36,239 bases of DNA from Ruminococcus sp. (GCA_017542475.1 JAFXXD010000026.1:1-36239); one strand, 5' to 3'; positions 1-8,145 are shown, counted from the stretch's first letter. Translations and numbers: made by a program. The notes: a model not told the origin generated them from the sequence alone.

Positions 1-2
1 AA

Positions 3-530
3 AGCTACTGCTACGATAACAGTACCCAAACTTGCGAAAACTACGGTAGACTTTATACGTGGAACGCTGCAAAGAAGGCTTGCCCGGATGGATGGAGCTT
101 GCCGATGGGCGATGATCTCAACTATCAGGACTTCAATCTGAACGGCTTTAGAGTCGTTGACGGCGGTTACTATGTCGATGGCGAACGCTATATCGACCTT
201 GGTAACCGTGCATTCTTTTGGCTTGGCGATGAAAAGGGCGGTGACCGCGCTGATGCCATGAGCTTCAGAGGACAGAATCTCGAAACGTTTGCGTTCCAGG
301 GCCGTAAGGCGAATGGTTATTCTGTGCGTTGCATCCAGAATTGGGAAGCGGCATGCAAGGACCGTTTAGGCGGCGTGATGGACAAGACCGGAAAGACTTA
401 TAGGACGCTCAAGATTGGCGACCAGGTGTGGATGGCTGAAGACTTGATTCTCGATCGCTTGGACGAAATGGAAGCCAGAAGCCTTGGTCGTGCTTGCCCG
501 AGTGGCTGGCATGTCCCGGAACAGGCATAG
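3..530 (+). CDS. FISUMP-domain protein fragment, Fibrobacter type, open at both ends
   Basis: The reading frame is open from the window edge; frame 3 gives a run starting SYCYDNSTQTCENYGRLYTW, then ACPDGWSLP and VRCIQN. These are the hallmark pieces of the Fibrobacter succinogenes major paralogous domain (FISUMP): paired cysteines, YGRLYTW, a CPxGW motif and a closing VRC. A second domain then begins with GKTYRTLKIGDQVWMAEDL and reaches CPSGWHVP before it stops abruptly at 528-530. The domain occurs in large families of secreted or surface proteins in Fibrobacter; its function is not established. There is no start codon or signal peptide here because the 5' part lies outside the window. The last few residues and the stop codon come from the neighbouring foreign sequence, so the stop is not the natural end. 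Assignment to the domain is confident; the join is discussed as a chimera. Confidence 0.85.
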   Translation, partial: SYCYDNSTQTCENYGRLYTWNAAKKACPDGWSLPMGDDLNYQDFNLNGFRVVDGGYYVDGERYIDLGNRAFFWLGDEKGGDRADAMSFRGQNLETFAFQGRKANGYSVRCIQNWEAACKDRLGGVMDKTGKTYRTLKIGDQVWMAEDLILDRLDEMEARSLGRACPSGWHVPEQA

Positions 531-1214
531 AGCGGCTATCATCTCCTTGACGGGGATATCGCCTGTGCCCATAATGCGGTACTCGACCTTGCCGTCCGCA
601 CCCATTATAGAGTCCTTGACCTGTATGTACTTGATGAACTCGCCGAGATTAGCGACTGTAGTCTCGGGAGATTCGCCATTGTAGCGATAGGGGTGGTGCA
701 TATCCCACAGAGCGGCGACCTTGCGGCTCCCGACGCTTCTGAGGAGGCTTGCAAGACGTGCAGAATCGCTGTACACGCCGTTTGTCTCGACGAGGAGAGT
801 AACGTTGTTCTGCTCGGCAACAGGAACGAGCTGTCTGAGGCAGTCAGCAACATACTCGTCATCGACCTCTCCTCCCGGAGCAGGCTCGAGGTCGCCGAGA
901 ACTCTTATATATGAAGCGCCAAGCTTGCCCGCAAGCTCGGCATATGCTGTGATTTCTTCCTTAACGGCGTCGGATTTATCCTTGAATTTAAGGCAGGCGC
1001 CCGAGGTAAGGCAAGGAATTTCAAGTCCCAGTGATCTTAGTTTTTCGATTGTCTTAGGTAGGTTCTCTTCCTTAAAAGGCTGAGCGTTCACGGAGAATAT
1101 TTCATTTCCGAGTCCGCGGATCTCGATTCCGTCAAATCCGAAATCCTTAGCCATTGAGTAGATGTCAGTCCATGAGAAGTCGGGACAAGCAAGTGTCGAA
1201 AAGCTGATTTTCAC
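528..1214 (-). pseudogene. sugar phosphate isomerase/epimerase, 3' end cut off at the chimeric joint
   Basis: The N-terminal ~228 residues are a xylose-isomerase-like TIM barrel (AP endonuclease 2 family). MKISFSTLACPDFSW opens strand 1, FGFDGIEIRG follows, then LLVETNGVYSD with a metal-ligand-type Glu, ALWDMHHPYR with Asp-His, and VKDSI...GTGDIPVKEMIAAL. Such proteins isomerise or epimerise sugars or related polyols using a divalent metal; the substrate cannot be read from sequence. The start is GTG at 1214-1212 with AAAGGA about 10 bases upstream. After MIAAL, where the family continues with a Gly-Tyr-rich turn and a final Glu-containing strand, the frame runs into the reverse complement of the Fibrobacter-type fragment and only stops at 366. 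The last ~45 residues, normally carrying a metal-binding Glu, are therefore missing. The native gene is probably intact in the source genome. Confidence 0.8.
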
Positions 1215-1250
1215 TTTACATCATTCCTTTGAATAAAAATTTACCCCTAA

Positions 1251-1279
1251 ATTATATCACGTTAAATCGGCAAAGTCAA
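1251..1279 (-). promoter_or_regulatory. sigma-A-type promoter of the isomerase gene
   Basis: On the minus strand TTGACT (1279-1274) and TATAAT (1256-1251) are separated by 17 bases. The predicted start of transcription is near 1244, about 30 bases before the GTG start codon. Confidence 0.65.
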
Positions 1280-1310
1280 GAGGCGGACCGCATTTTCACT
1301 CGCTTTCCAC

Positions 1311-1344
1311 AAAAAAAGACCCGACATTCGCGCTGAATGTCGGG
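1311..1344 (-). terminator. intrinsic terminator of the GH5 gene
   Basis: CCCGACATTC (1320-1329) pairs perfectly with GAATGTCGGG (1335-1344) around a 5-base loop. On the minus strand the hairpin is followed by a run of seven T. It lies just past the GH5 stop codon. Confidence 0.9.
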
Positions 1345-1352
1345 CTTTATAC

Positions 1353-3224
1353 TTATTCCGTATAGGGAAGCTCAGTAATCTGCTGAGCGTCGTACAGCTG
1401 GATAGCATATGCGTCCTTCGCAGTGATTCCGTCGCCTGTATTGTATACATCGGCATTTTCAAGTCCCTGAGCCTTGAGCCCGTACTTGTCCTTGTTGCCG
1501 AGGTGCTGCAATATCGCAACAGCGTCAGCCACAGTGACCTTTCCGTCAAGGTTTGCGTCGCCGACCTTCTTTTCGCTTTGAGCTGAAGCAGCCGATGTTG
1601 TGACCTTAGCCGTAGTTGTGGTAACAGCCGAAGAAACGGTCGATGTTGTAACAGCTGAAGAAGTCGTTGTCTCTGAAGCTGTTGCAGTAGTAGTTACAGC
1701 AGATGTTGTTGTGGCTGTAGTCGTAGCAGATGTGGTAGTAGTAGTCTCGCGCGAAACAGGAGGTGTCACCGTGCCGTTGTAGTAATCGCTGAGCGAGATA
1801 CCGTTGCCTGCTGTACCGAGCGGTATCTGGTGGTCGAGACCGATGAAAACGCCGCTGTCGGTCTGCCAAAGAGCCTTAGCAACGAATGCGTACTTCTCCT
1901 CGTCCCACTTGCCGAAGTCGTCATAGACAAGTCCGCCAGTATCGCCAGAGTTCTCGTTGAAGCACCAGAACGTATGGTGGATATGCTTATCTATCATATA
2001 GTCACGGAGCTCCTGCATCCAGTGCTTGTTCTCGCCTGTCGGGTCGTGCTCGGAGTCTATGAAGCCTCCCCACTCGCCCATAAGAAGCGGATACTGCTTT
2101 TCTTCGATGAGGTAAGCCCATGTATCGTACCAGTAGTCGTCGAGGAGCGACTGGCGGTCGAAGCTTCTCGAATCGTCGTCCATATAGAACCATTTCTGCT
2201 TCCATACGAGCGGACCGTAGTCGTGCGGCGAGTAAACTATCTGAGACTTGTACTTGCCGATATCAACGGGATTATCCTTAACGCCGCGGAGGTTACCGCC
2301 CCACCATGCGCCGAACACCAGTGAAGGCTCATCGTAGTGAGCGTAGTCAACGCAGGGAGTAGTCCAGTCAGCGCCTTTTTCAAAATCAGGGTAGCACTCG
2401 ATACCCTCAATCATGATGAGGAGGTTCGGGTTCTGCTCGAGGCAAGCCATTGCGCCTTTTTCTGCTGCATATTTCCAGTTGTTGGCGTCCTTGGAGTCGT
2501 CCCACTTCGCGAACTGACCCTCCTCGGGCTTGCCGTGGGGCTCGTTCTTGAGGTCGATAGCGATGATAGTATCGTCGTCCTTGTAATACTCCGCGAACCA
2601 CGAGAGAGCGTCGAGCCAGTCCTTCTCGGAGAAGTTGTCGTCATACCACAGCGGCTTCTGATGTCCCATTGAAGCTGAGGTCGCGCTGTGAATGTCTATC
2701 ATTATCTTCATACCGTTTTCGCGGCACCACTCAACAGCCTTGTTCCAGATATCGAAGCTGTACATCAGCTCATACTGACCCTCGCCGTCAACTCCGCCGC
2801 CGACAGTGAGCTCGGGGTTCTCGTAGGGGTTGACCATCATATTAACCTCGCCGACACCGCCGCCCGTATCAGGTCCGTGCTTCTTCCACTGGAGAATTAT
2901 CTGCGTGGACATCGGCACACGGAGCAGGTTGAAGCCGTGGTCGGCTATCTGATTGAGCATACTGTGCATATTCTTCGACCACACGCCGTCGAATACCTGA
3001 CGTCCCGCATTGTAGCCGAACCAGTTACAGCCCGTCATCCATACGGGGTTGCCGTCCATATCGACAACTTCAGCGTTCTCGTTTACGTGAAGCCAGTCGT
3101 CATGGTACTCATCGGGCGCAGCCTGCGAGGATATGCCCGTCGGCACATATGAAACCCCCGAAACGCCCAGGACCACAGCGGACACGACAGCTGCCGCGGC
3201 TCTTCTGAAAAATCTTGTTTTCAT
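1353..3224 (-). CDS. secreted GH5 cellulase with C-terminal dockerin
   Basis: This 623-residue protein is a cellulosomal endoglucanase-type enzyme. Residues 1-35 form a signal peptide: KTRFFRR, a hydrophobic AAAAVVSAVVLGVSG stretch, then an Ala-containing cleavage region. Residues ~40-480 are a glycoside hydrolase family 5 barrel. The acid/base is the Glu of NEPHG (~E228) and the nucleophile the Glu of GEWGG (~E384). The opening MTGCNWFGYNAG and WSKNMHSMLNQI resemble bacterial E1-like endoglucanases. A Thr/Ser/Ala-rich linker (~485-550) precedes a type I dockerin with loops GDANLDGKVTVAD and DVYNTGDGITAKD; the second loop has the extended form seen in ruminococcal dockerins. The enzyme should hydrolyse beta-1,4-glucans while bound to a scaffoldin cohesin encoded elsewhere. 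ATG at 3224 is chosen over the upstream in-frame start at 3248 because GAGAGGG sits 6 bases before it. Exact substrate preference is open. Confidence 0.93.
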   Translation of the reverse strand: MKTRFFRRAAAAVVSAVVLGVSGVSYVPTGISSQAAPDEYHDDWLHVNENAEVVDMDGNPVWMTGCNWFGYNAGRQVFDGVWSKNMHSMLNQIADHGFNLLRVPMSTQIILQWKKHGPDTGGGVGEVNMMVNPYENPELTVGGGVDGEGQYELMYSFDIWNKAVEWCRENGMKIMIDIHSATSASMGHQKPLWYDDNFSEKDWLDALSWFAEYYKDDDTIIAIDLKNEPHGKPEEGQFAKWDDSKDANNWKYAAEKGAMACLEQNPNLLIMIEGIECYPDFEKGADWTTPCVDYAHYDEPSLVFGAWWGGNLRGVKDNPVDIGKYKSQIVYSPHDYGPLVWKQKWFYMDDDSRSFDRQSLLDDYWYDTWAYLIEEKQYPLLMGEWGGFIDSEHDPTGENKHWMQELRDYMIDKHIHHTFWCFNENSGDTGGLVYDDFGKWDEEKYAFVAKALWQTDSGVFIGLDHQIPLGTAGNGISLSDYYNGTVTPPVSRETTTTTSATTTATTTSAVTTTATASETTTSSAVTTSTVSSAVTTTTAKVTTSAASAQSEKKVGDANLDGKVTVADAVAILQHLGNKDKYGLKAQGLENADVYNTGDGITAKDAYAIQLYDAQQITELPYTE

Positions 3225-3241
3225 TCTTTTCCCTCTCTTAC

Positions 3242-3267
3242 TGAACAAATCAACAAAGATTTGTTCA
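3242..3267. promoter_or_regulatory. palindromic operator in the GH5 5' leader
   Basis: TGAACAAATC (3242-3251) and GATTTGTTCA (3258-3267) are perfect reverse complements separated by six bases. The site begins about 8 bases downstream of the predicted transcription start and ends before the ribosome binding site, a position suited to a blocking repressor. The cognate regulator is not identifiable in the window. Confidence 0.7.
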
Positions 3268-3281
3268 CACTATTTTATAAT

Positions 3282-3310
3282 ATTATACATCATAAAGGAA
3301 TAGATGTCAA
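3282..3310 (-). promoter_or_regulatory. perfect-consensus promoter of the GH5 cellulase gene
   Basis: On the minus strand TTGACA (3310-3305), a 17-base spacer and TATAAT (3287-3282) match the housekeeping consensus exactly. Transcription should start near 3275, giving a ~50-base leader that contains the palindromic operator. Confidence 0.85.
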
Positions 3311-3351
3311 CGGCTTTGTACATAAATTATTAATATATACCCATCTTCACG

Positions 3352-3385
3352 ACAAAACAAATGAGCCTCCGTTACGGAAGCTCAT
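3352..3385 (-). terminator. terminator of the two-component operon
   Basis: ATGAGCCTCC (3361-3370) pairs with GGAAGCTCAT (3376-3385) with one mismatch and a 5-base loop. On the minus strand it is followed by TTTGTTTTG. It lies ~150 bases past the histidine kinase stop and upstream of the GH5 promoter, so it would insulate the two units. Confidence 0.65.
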
Positions 3386-3473
3386 CTGCCATGATATAGG
3401 GATTATTGGGGATGTCAAAAATATATTTCGTCGGACACTCAACTGTCATTGATAATATTATATCATACAATTA

Positions 3474-3499
3474 TGAACAAATCAACATTAATGTGTTCC
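3474..3499. promoter_or_regulatory. second, degenerate copy of the GH5 operator
   Basis: TGAACAAATCAAC is repeated exactly from the operator at 3242, and the right arm AATGTGTTCC matches 7 of 10 positions of that operator's right arm. The two copies are 232 bases apart and flank the GH5 promoter, an arrangement compatible with looping repression. Spacing and function are inference. Confidence 0.45.
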
Positions 3500-3537
3500 T
3501 ATGAACTCCAAAATAGCTCAACGGATAAGCTGATTAT

Positions 3538-4995
3538 TTATTCATCTTCAACATCACTTACGTCCCGTGCGCTTATTCTGAACCAGAAAACCGAGCCCTC
3601 GCCGAGCTTGCTGCGCACGCCGTAGTCGTAATTGTGGAGCTTCAGCACAGCCTTTACTATTGATAGCCCCAGTCCCGTACCGACGACCTCACGCTTATGG
3701 TTCTCGGAGCGGTAGTACTTATCGAAAATAAGCCTTATCTTTTCCTCCTCGATACCGTCGCCCGTGTCCTGCACCTCGATAACAATGCCCTCGGGCTTGT
3801 TTATCTGCCGCACATAGACCTGCTTGTCCTCGCCTGTATAGTTTATGGCGTTGTTGATGAGGTTATATATCACCTGCTCTATCTTCACGACGTCGCAGTT
3901 GACGATCTTTTCCTCGTCGGGCTCGAAGTGGATATTGTAGCCCATCTTCTCGGATATGCCCTTGAATCGGCTGATTATCTCGCCGAGCTTCTCGCGTATG
4001 CGGAACTCCGACGGCGAAAGCTTCTGCTTCCCGCTCTCGAGCTTGGACAGATCGAGGATATCGTTTACCATAAGCGAGAGCCTGTCTGTCTCGTTGATGA
4101 TTATTTCGAGGTGCTCGTTGCGCTTGACGGGATTATCGCCCGAGAGATCGCGAATCATTTCCGCATAGGCTTTCAGCATAGTCAGCGGAGTGCGCAGGTC
4201 GTGGGAGACATTGGCTATGAGGTCGCGCTGCATAGTATCTACGCGCGAGATCTCCATTTCCGCATAGGTAAGGGTCTCCGCGAGCTTTTTGACCTCGAGG
4301 TATCCCCTGCCGTCGAACTTTGTATCGAAATTGCCCTTTGCAAGGCTCTCGGCTGCTTCGGTTATGCTGTCTATGGGACGTGCTATCCTCCGCGCCATAT
4401 AGAGCGATATGAAGAATGCGAATATCAGCAGGATGATCGTGATTATCATAAGCTGGCGCTTGATAATGGTGACTGTCGAGCCGACGGGAACAAGCGTCGT
4501 ATTGATGAGCAGGTAGCCTTCGGGATTATCCTCCGAGCCGAGCACGCACCCGTACAGCACAGTCGAGCAGTTGTTGCGCGGATTGTTGACCTTCAGCCAT
4601 ATCGGCTTGTTTCCGTTGTCGGAGATGCGCTTCTGGTACACGTAGATACTGTTCTCGCGACCGTGAATGATACAGCTTACCGAGTATTCCTTCGTGTACA
4701 GCGACCTGCCGAAGCGGTCTGACACCTCGATACAAAGGTCGTTTGCAGAGGCTATCTTCGTGAGCTTATCGCTGAATTCCGAGGAAGTATCGCTGTTATA
4801 CGAAGCTATTATCGCATTCGACGCCTTTTCGACGTCCTTCAGCTTGGTCTGCGAGTAGAACTTCTCGAGGAAGAGTATCTGAAACAGCCAGAGCAGCACG
4901 AAAACGAGTATCGTGAAGCCGAGGAAATACAGCCATATGCTGAATTTCAGCGGTATCCTGCCAAAAACGCTCCGTACCTTTTTAATCAGCTTCAA
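3538..4995 (-). CDS. membrane sensor histidine kinase, ResE/PhoR/VicK type
   Basis: The 485-residue protein has a first membrane helix at ~18-40, an extracytoplasmic sensor region of ~135 residues and a second helix around 180-200 (QLMIITIILLIFAFFISLYM). A HAMP linker follows (RRIARPIDSITEAAESLAKG), then a HisKA domain with phospho-acceptor His in VSHDLRTPLT (~H265). The HATPase domain has an N box (NLINNAINYT), a G1 box (DTGDGI) and a G2 box (GTGLGLSIVKA). It autophosphorylates and passes phosphate to the adjacent OmpR-type regulator, whose 3' end it overlaps by 14 bases, so translation is probably coupled. The only in-frame start fitting that overlap is TTG at 4995-4993; its ribosome binding site is weak. 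The stimulus cannot be read from the sequence. Proximity to the cellulase gene does not prove a link, since a terminator lies between them. Confidence 0.9.
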   Translation of the reverse strand: MKLIKKVRSVFGRIPLKFSIWLYFLGFTILVFVLLWLFQILFLEKFYSQTKLKDVEKASNAIIASYNSDTSSEFSDKLTKIASANDLCIEVSDRFGRSLYTKEYSVSCIIHGRENSIYVYQKRISDNGNKPIWLKVNNPRNNCSTVLYGCVLGSEDNPEGYLLINTTLVPVGSTVTIIKRQLMIITIILLIFAFFISLYMARRIARPIDSITEAAESLAKGNFDTKFDGRGYLEVKKLAETLTYAEMEISRVDTMQRDLIANVSHDLRTPLTMLKAYAEMIRDLSGDNPVKRNEHLEIIINETDRLSLMVNDILDLSKLESGKQKLSPSEFRIREKLGEIISRFKGISEKMGYNIHFEPDEEKIVNCDVVKIEQVIYNLINNAINYTGEDKQVYVRQINKPEGIVIEVQDTGDGIEEEKIRLIFDKYYRSENHKREVVGTGLGLSIVKAVLKLHNYDYGVRSKLGEGSVFWFRISARDVSDVEDE

Positions 4996-5659
4996 ACTTG
5001 TATCCCATTCCTCTCAGAGTGACGATGAACTTTCTGTACTCGCCGAGGCTGTTGCGGAGCATCTTGATATGGGTATCGACGGTTCTGTCGTCGCCGAAGA
5101 AATCGTAGCCCCACACCTCTTCGAGGAGCTGGTCGCGTGAGAGCGCGATATTCTTATTGCGCACAAGGTAGAATAACAGGTCATACTCCTTGGGAGTCAT
5201 CGAAGCCTTTTCGCCGTTTACGTAGACCTCACGTCCCGAGATATCGACCTCGAGCCCCTCAAATACGAACTTGTCCGCCTGATTCGGGTCGGACGACGCC
5301 TTATTGCGCTTGAGCACGACTTTTACGCGAGCCATGAGCTCCTTTGGCGAGAACGGCTTTACAACGTAATCGTCAACGCCTATCTCGAAGCCGAAGAGCT
5401 TGTCGTATTCCTCTCCCCTTGCGGAAAGCATTATCACGGGGATATTCTTGGTCTTGTGTATCTCCTTGCAGGCTGAGTAGCCGTCAAGGCGGGGCATCAT
5501 AACGTCCATTATGATGAGGTCGTAGTCGTTTTCGTGGCAGAGGCTTACAGCCTCCATACCGTTCTCGGCTTCTGTTATCTCGTAGCCCTCGAATTCGGCG
5601 TACTCGCGCACGACCTTACGGATATTCACTTCGTCGTCAACTATCAGTATATGTGGCAT
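4982..5659 (-). CDS. OmpR/PhoB-family response regulator
   Basis: The 225-residue protein has a receiver domain starting PHILIVDDEVNIRKVV with the acidic pair DD(E), the phospho-acceptor Asp in DLIIMDVMMPRLDGY, Ser in IMLSARGE and Lys in VVKPFSPKEL. The C-terminal winged helix includes SMTPKEYDLLFYLVRN, RDQLLEEVWGYDFFGDDRTVDTHI and LRGMGYKFE, typical of Trans_reg_C. It should bind DNA as a dimer when phosphorylated by the downstream kinase. ATG at 5659 is preferred over an in-frame start 45 bases upstream because CGGAGG lies 9 bases before it and MPHILIV is the normal beginning of the fold. The pair resembles PhoP/ResD/VicR regulators; no target site can be named. Confidence 0.93.
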   Translation of the reverse strand: MPHILIVDDEVNIRKVVREYAEFEGYEITEAENGMEAVSLCHENDYDLIIMDVMMPRLDGYSACKEIHKTKNIPVIMLSARGEEYDKLFGFEIGVDDYVVKPFSPKELMARVKVVLKRNKASSDPNQADKFVFEGLEVDISGREVYVNGEKASMTPKEYDLLFYLVRNKNIALSRDQLLEEVWGYDFFGDDRTVDTHIKMLRNSLGEYRKFIVTLRGMGYKFEAD

Positions 5660-5692
5660 AGCTTTGACCTCCGTTTGTTTACATATATATTT

Positions 5693-5721
5693 AGTATAGC
5701 ACATAACCGTGAAAAATGCAA
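5693..5721 (-). promoter_or_regulatory. promoter of the response regulator-kinase operon
   Basis: TTGCAT (5721-5716) and TATACT (5698-5693) on the minus strand are 17 bases apart, ~35 bases upstream of the regulator start codon. Confidence 0.6.
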
Positions 5722-5834
5722 CAGTACAGACATTTTCTTCTGTATTATAAAGCGTAAAAGTGTTTAAACTGTGATATTTTTATGTTAGCGTGATATAATT
5801 TTATAAAAGATGTAGCGTAATAGCAAAATAATGA

Positions 5835-5863
5835 TTGACATTTTAGTATAAATTTGCTATAAT
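5835..5863 (+). promoter_or_regulatory. perfect-consensus promoter of the EAL-protein gene
   Basis: TTGACA (5835-5840), 17 bases, TATAAT (5858-5863). The predicted start near 5870 leaves a leader of ~47 bases. It is divergent from the two-component promoter. Confidence 0.85.
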
Positions 5864-5916
5864 GTATTTAACTGGGATAATGTGCAAACTAAAATTACGG
5901 AAAGGAGTGATAGTCA

Positions 5917-8145
5917 ATGAAGTCAGGCAACCCTCTTGCGGCGGCGATAGTCATCGCGCTTTCGACCGCACTGGTCGTTTTCTACGCGTTTCTGCGCCCC
6001 GAACAGACTCTTGCGATAATCATCATCTATCTCGCGACTATCGTCTTCCTCTCCTTTATAGTATACTTCATCAGCAAGATGTACGGCAAGCTCAAAACAT
6101 CTATCGACGCCGAGGACTTCGCCGAGATAACCGAGTCGCTCAATACCGAGATAATCGTCTGGTGCGACGACTTCTCCTTCGTTGCGATGAACTCGCGTAT
6201 ACGCGAGCTGCTCGGCATTACAGGCAACAAATACGACGAAAAGGAAATGCTCAAAAAGGCGTTTGAGCTTCCCGACCTGACCGATGAGAGCTTCAAAACC
6301 ATCACCGAGACAGGCTCTCACGAGGCACACTTCCTCACTAACGAGGACAAGCTCATAACCATTGCGTGGAGCACGTCCGTCATAAAGAAGCGCAAGAAGA
6401 ACTGCGTATACCTCAGTACAGGCTTCAACCTGACCGAGATAAAGAATATGCAGGTCAACCTCGACAACGCAAACGACTTCTTCAATACTGCGATGGACCT
6501 CGCCGAGATCGGCGTTATAATGACCACAGACCGCAAGAAGTTCATCGTCTCCTCTATCGCTATGGAGGCTCTCGGTCTTACGACGAGCAGTATCGACATC
6601 GGTACGCTGCGCACACAGATACACCCCAATGACCGCATACAGTTCGACAGAGCCGTCAAATCAGGAGAATCCTACAACTCCGAGGTACAGAATGTCGAGC
6701 TGCGCATCAAGTCGCTCAACGGCTCTGCCTACCGCTGGTACTCCTTCCGCTACAAGTCGATACAGTCTACGGGCAATACGCTGAATCTCTTCGGCGGAGC
6801 GCTCCTCGACATCACACAGGAGCACGAGAAGGATATCCTCATTGAGCGTCTCGCTTACATCGACGAGGTAACAGAGATCGCCAACCGCAACAAGCTTATG
6901 GACATAGGTCAGAAGACCTACGAGTGCAGCCAGCTGCTCAATTACTCATACTGGATAATCGTCCTCGATATCGACCGCTTCCACATCATAAACGATACCT
7001 GCGGCTACTCGAACGGCAACTATATACTCAAGAATTTCGCTCATATCCTTTATAAATTCGTTACCCCCGGAGGTCTTGCCGCAAGAATAAGCGGCGACAA
7101 CTTCGCACTCGTCCTCCGCGACTACGGCGACGATGAGCTCCCAATACGCACCGCCAAGACCATACAGGACGAATTCGCTAAGCTCGCAGTCGATGATTTC
7201 GCAGCTATAAATCTGAGCTGCTCGGCAGGCTTCTCGAAGCTCCCCGACGACGGAAACTCCTTCCTCGACGTTATGGAGCACGCGGAGTTCGCACTGAAAT
7301 CGGGCGATGCCAACAACAGCAGCATCTATGGCTATGAGCCGAGTATGCACGACTCCATCATCGGCAACACCGAGCTTGAAAAGTCGCTTGCTCTCGCTAT
7401 CGACCACAACGAGCTCCAGCTCTACTACCAGCCGAAGATAGACCTGAAAACAGGCAAGATAATTGGCGTTGAGGCTCTTATCCGCTGGATAAAGCCCGAC
7501 GGCACCGTAATAAAGCCCGATTCCTTCGTGCCTATCGCCGAGAGCTCACACCTCATCGGCAAGATAAGCGAGTTCGTACTCAACGAGGGCTGCCGTCAGA
7601 ATAAGCTGTGGCAGAAGATGGGCTACCCGAACATCGTAATGTCCATCAACTTCACCTCGACCGACTTCTATCAGAACGACCTCAAGGAAAAAGTTCTCGA
7701 CGCGCTCGCTATGTCGGGACTTGACCCGCAGTGGCTCGAAGTAGAGCTGACCGAGACTCTCGCCCTCAGCGATATCGACTTTGCTGTCGCGCAGATGAAC
7801 AAGCTCCGCGACCTCGGAGTAAAGCTCGCAATGGACGATTTCGGCACCGGCTATTCTTCATTGAGCTACCTTCAGATACTGCCTATCACGCTTCTGAAGC
7901 TCGACCGCTCGTTCATCACAGATATCCAGCACGACAACATCGCGTATGAGATAGTTTCTGCGGTAATACGTATCGCGAAATCCAAGCGTATCGAGACTAT
8001 CGCCGAGGGTATCGAGAACACGGGTCAGGAGGATATCCTCCGACAGGCAGGTTGTGACTACGGTCAGGGCTACCTCTACGGAAAGCCAATGCCCGCAAGC
8101 AAGCTGGAGGAATTCTTCGAGCGCAACGCGGAAGTACACTATTGA
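5917..8145 (+). CDS. membrane c-di-GMP phosphodiesterase: PAS, degenerate GGDEF, intact EAL
   Basis: The 742-residue protein begins with two hydrophobic helices (about 7-25 and 31-53) followed by PAS-like regions; the second (to ~305) contains an HPNDRIQFDRAV segment and YRWYSFRY. The GGDEF-like domain (~315-475) keeps DIDRFHIIND but its signature is SGDNF (392-396), so it should not make c-di-GMP. The EAL domain (~490-735) is complete: EAL (519-521), INFTS, ELTET, DDFGTGYSSL (640 on), LLKLD, AEGIE and GQGYLYGKP. All metal and catalytic positions of active phosphodiesterases are therefore present, so it should hydrolyse c-di-GMP to pGpG, with the GGDEF relic perhaps sensing GTP. The start is ATG 5917 with AAGGAG 9 bases before. 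The phosphofructokinase gene follows after 42 bases without a clear promoter and may be co-transcribed. Confidence 0.93.
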   Translation: MKSGNPLAAAIVIALSTALVVFYAFLRPEQTLAIIIIYLATIVFLSFIVYFISKMYGKLKTSIDAEDFAEITESLNTEIIVWCDDFSFVAMNSRIRELLGITGNKYDEKEMLKKAFELPDLTDESFKTITETGSHEAHFLTNEDKLITIAWSTSVIKKRKKNCVYLSTGFNLTEIKNMQVNLDNANDFFNTAMDLAEIGVIMTTDRKKFIVSSIAMEALGLTTSSIDIGTLRTQIHPNDRIQFDRAVKSGESYNSEVQNVELRIKSLNGSAYRWYSFRYKSIQSTGNTLNLFGGALLDITQEHEKDILIERLAYIDEVTEIANRNKLMDIGQKTYECSQLLNYSYWIIVLDIDRFHIINDTCGYSNGNYILKNFAHILYKFVTPGGLAARISGDNFALVLRDYGDDELPIRTAKTIQDEFAKLAVDDFAAINLSCSAGFSKLPDDGNSFLDVMEHAEFALKSGDANNSSIYGYEPSMHDSIIGNTELEKSLALAIDHNELQLYYQPKIDLKTGKIIGVEALIRWIKPDGTVIKPDSFVPIAESSHLIGKISEFVLNEGCRQNKLWQKMGYPNIVMSINFTSTDFYQNDLKEKVLDALAMSGLDPQWLEVELTETLALSDIDFAVAQMNKLRDLGVKLAMDDFGTGYSSLSYLQILPITLLKLDRSFITDIQHDNIAYEIVSAVIRIAKSKRIETIAEGIENTGQEDILRQAGCDYGQGYLYGKPMPASKLEEFFERNAEVHY

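Noticed and set aside
1600-1782. 60-codon Val-rich plus-strand frame
   Set aside because: It is the antisense of the Thr-rich linker of the cellulase.
3242-3267. LexA (SOS) box at the cellulase promoter
   Set aside because: The half-sites are too far apart for the Gram-positive CGAAC-N4-GTTCG box and the flanks do not match.
3697-4722. 341-codon plus-strand open frame opposite the histidine kinase
   Set aside because: It is antisense to a well-supported kinase, has no family motifs and arises from the strong third-position bias of the real gene.
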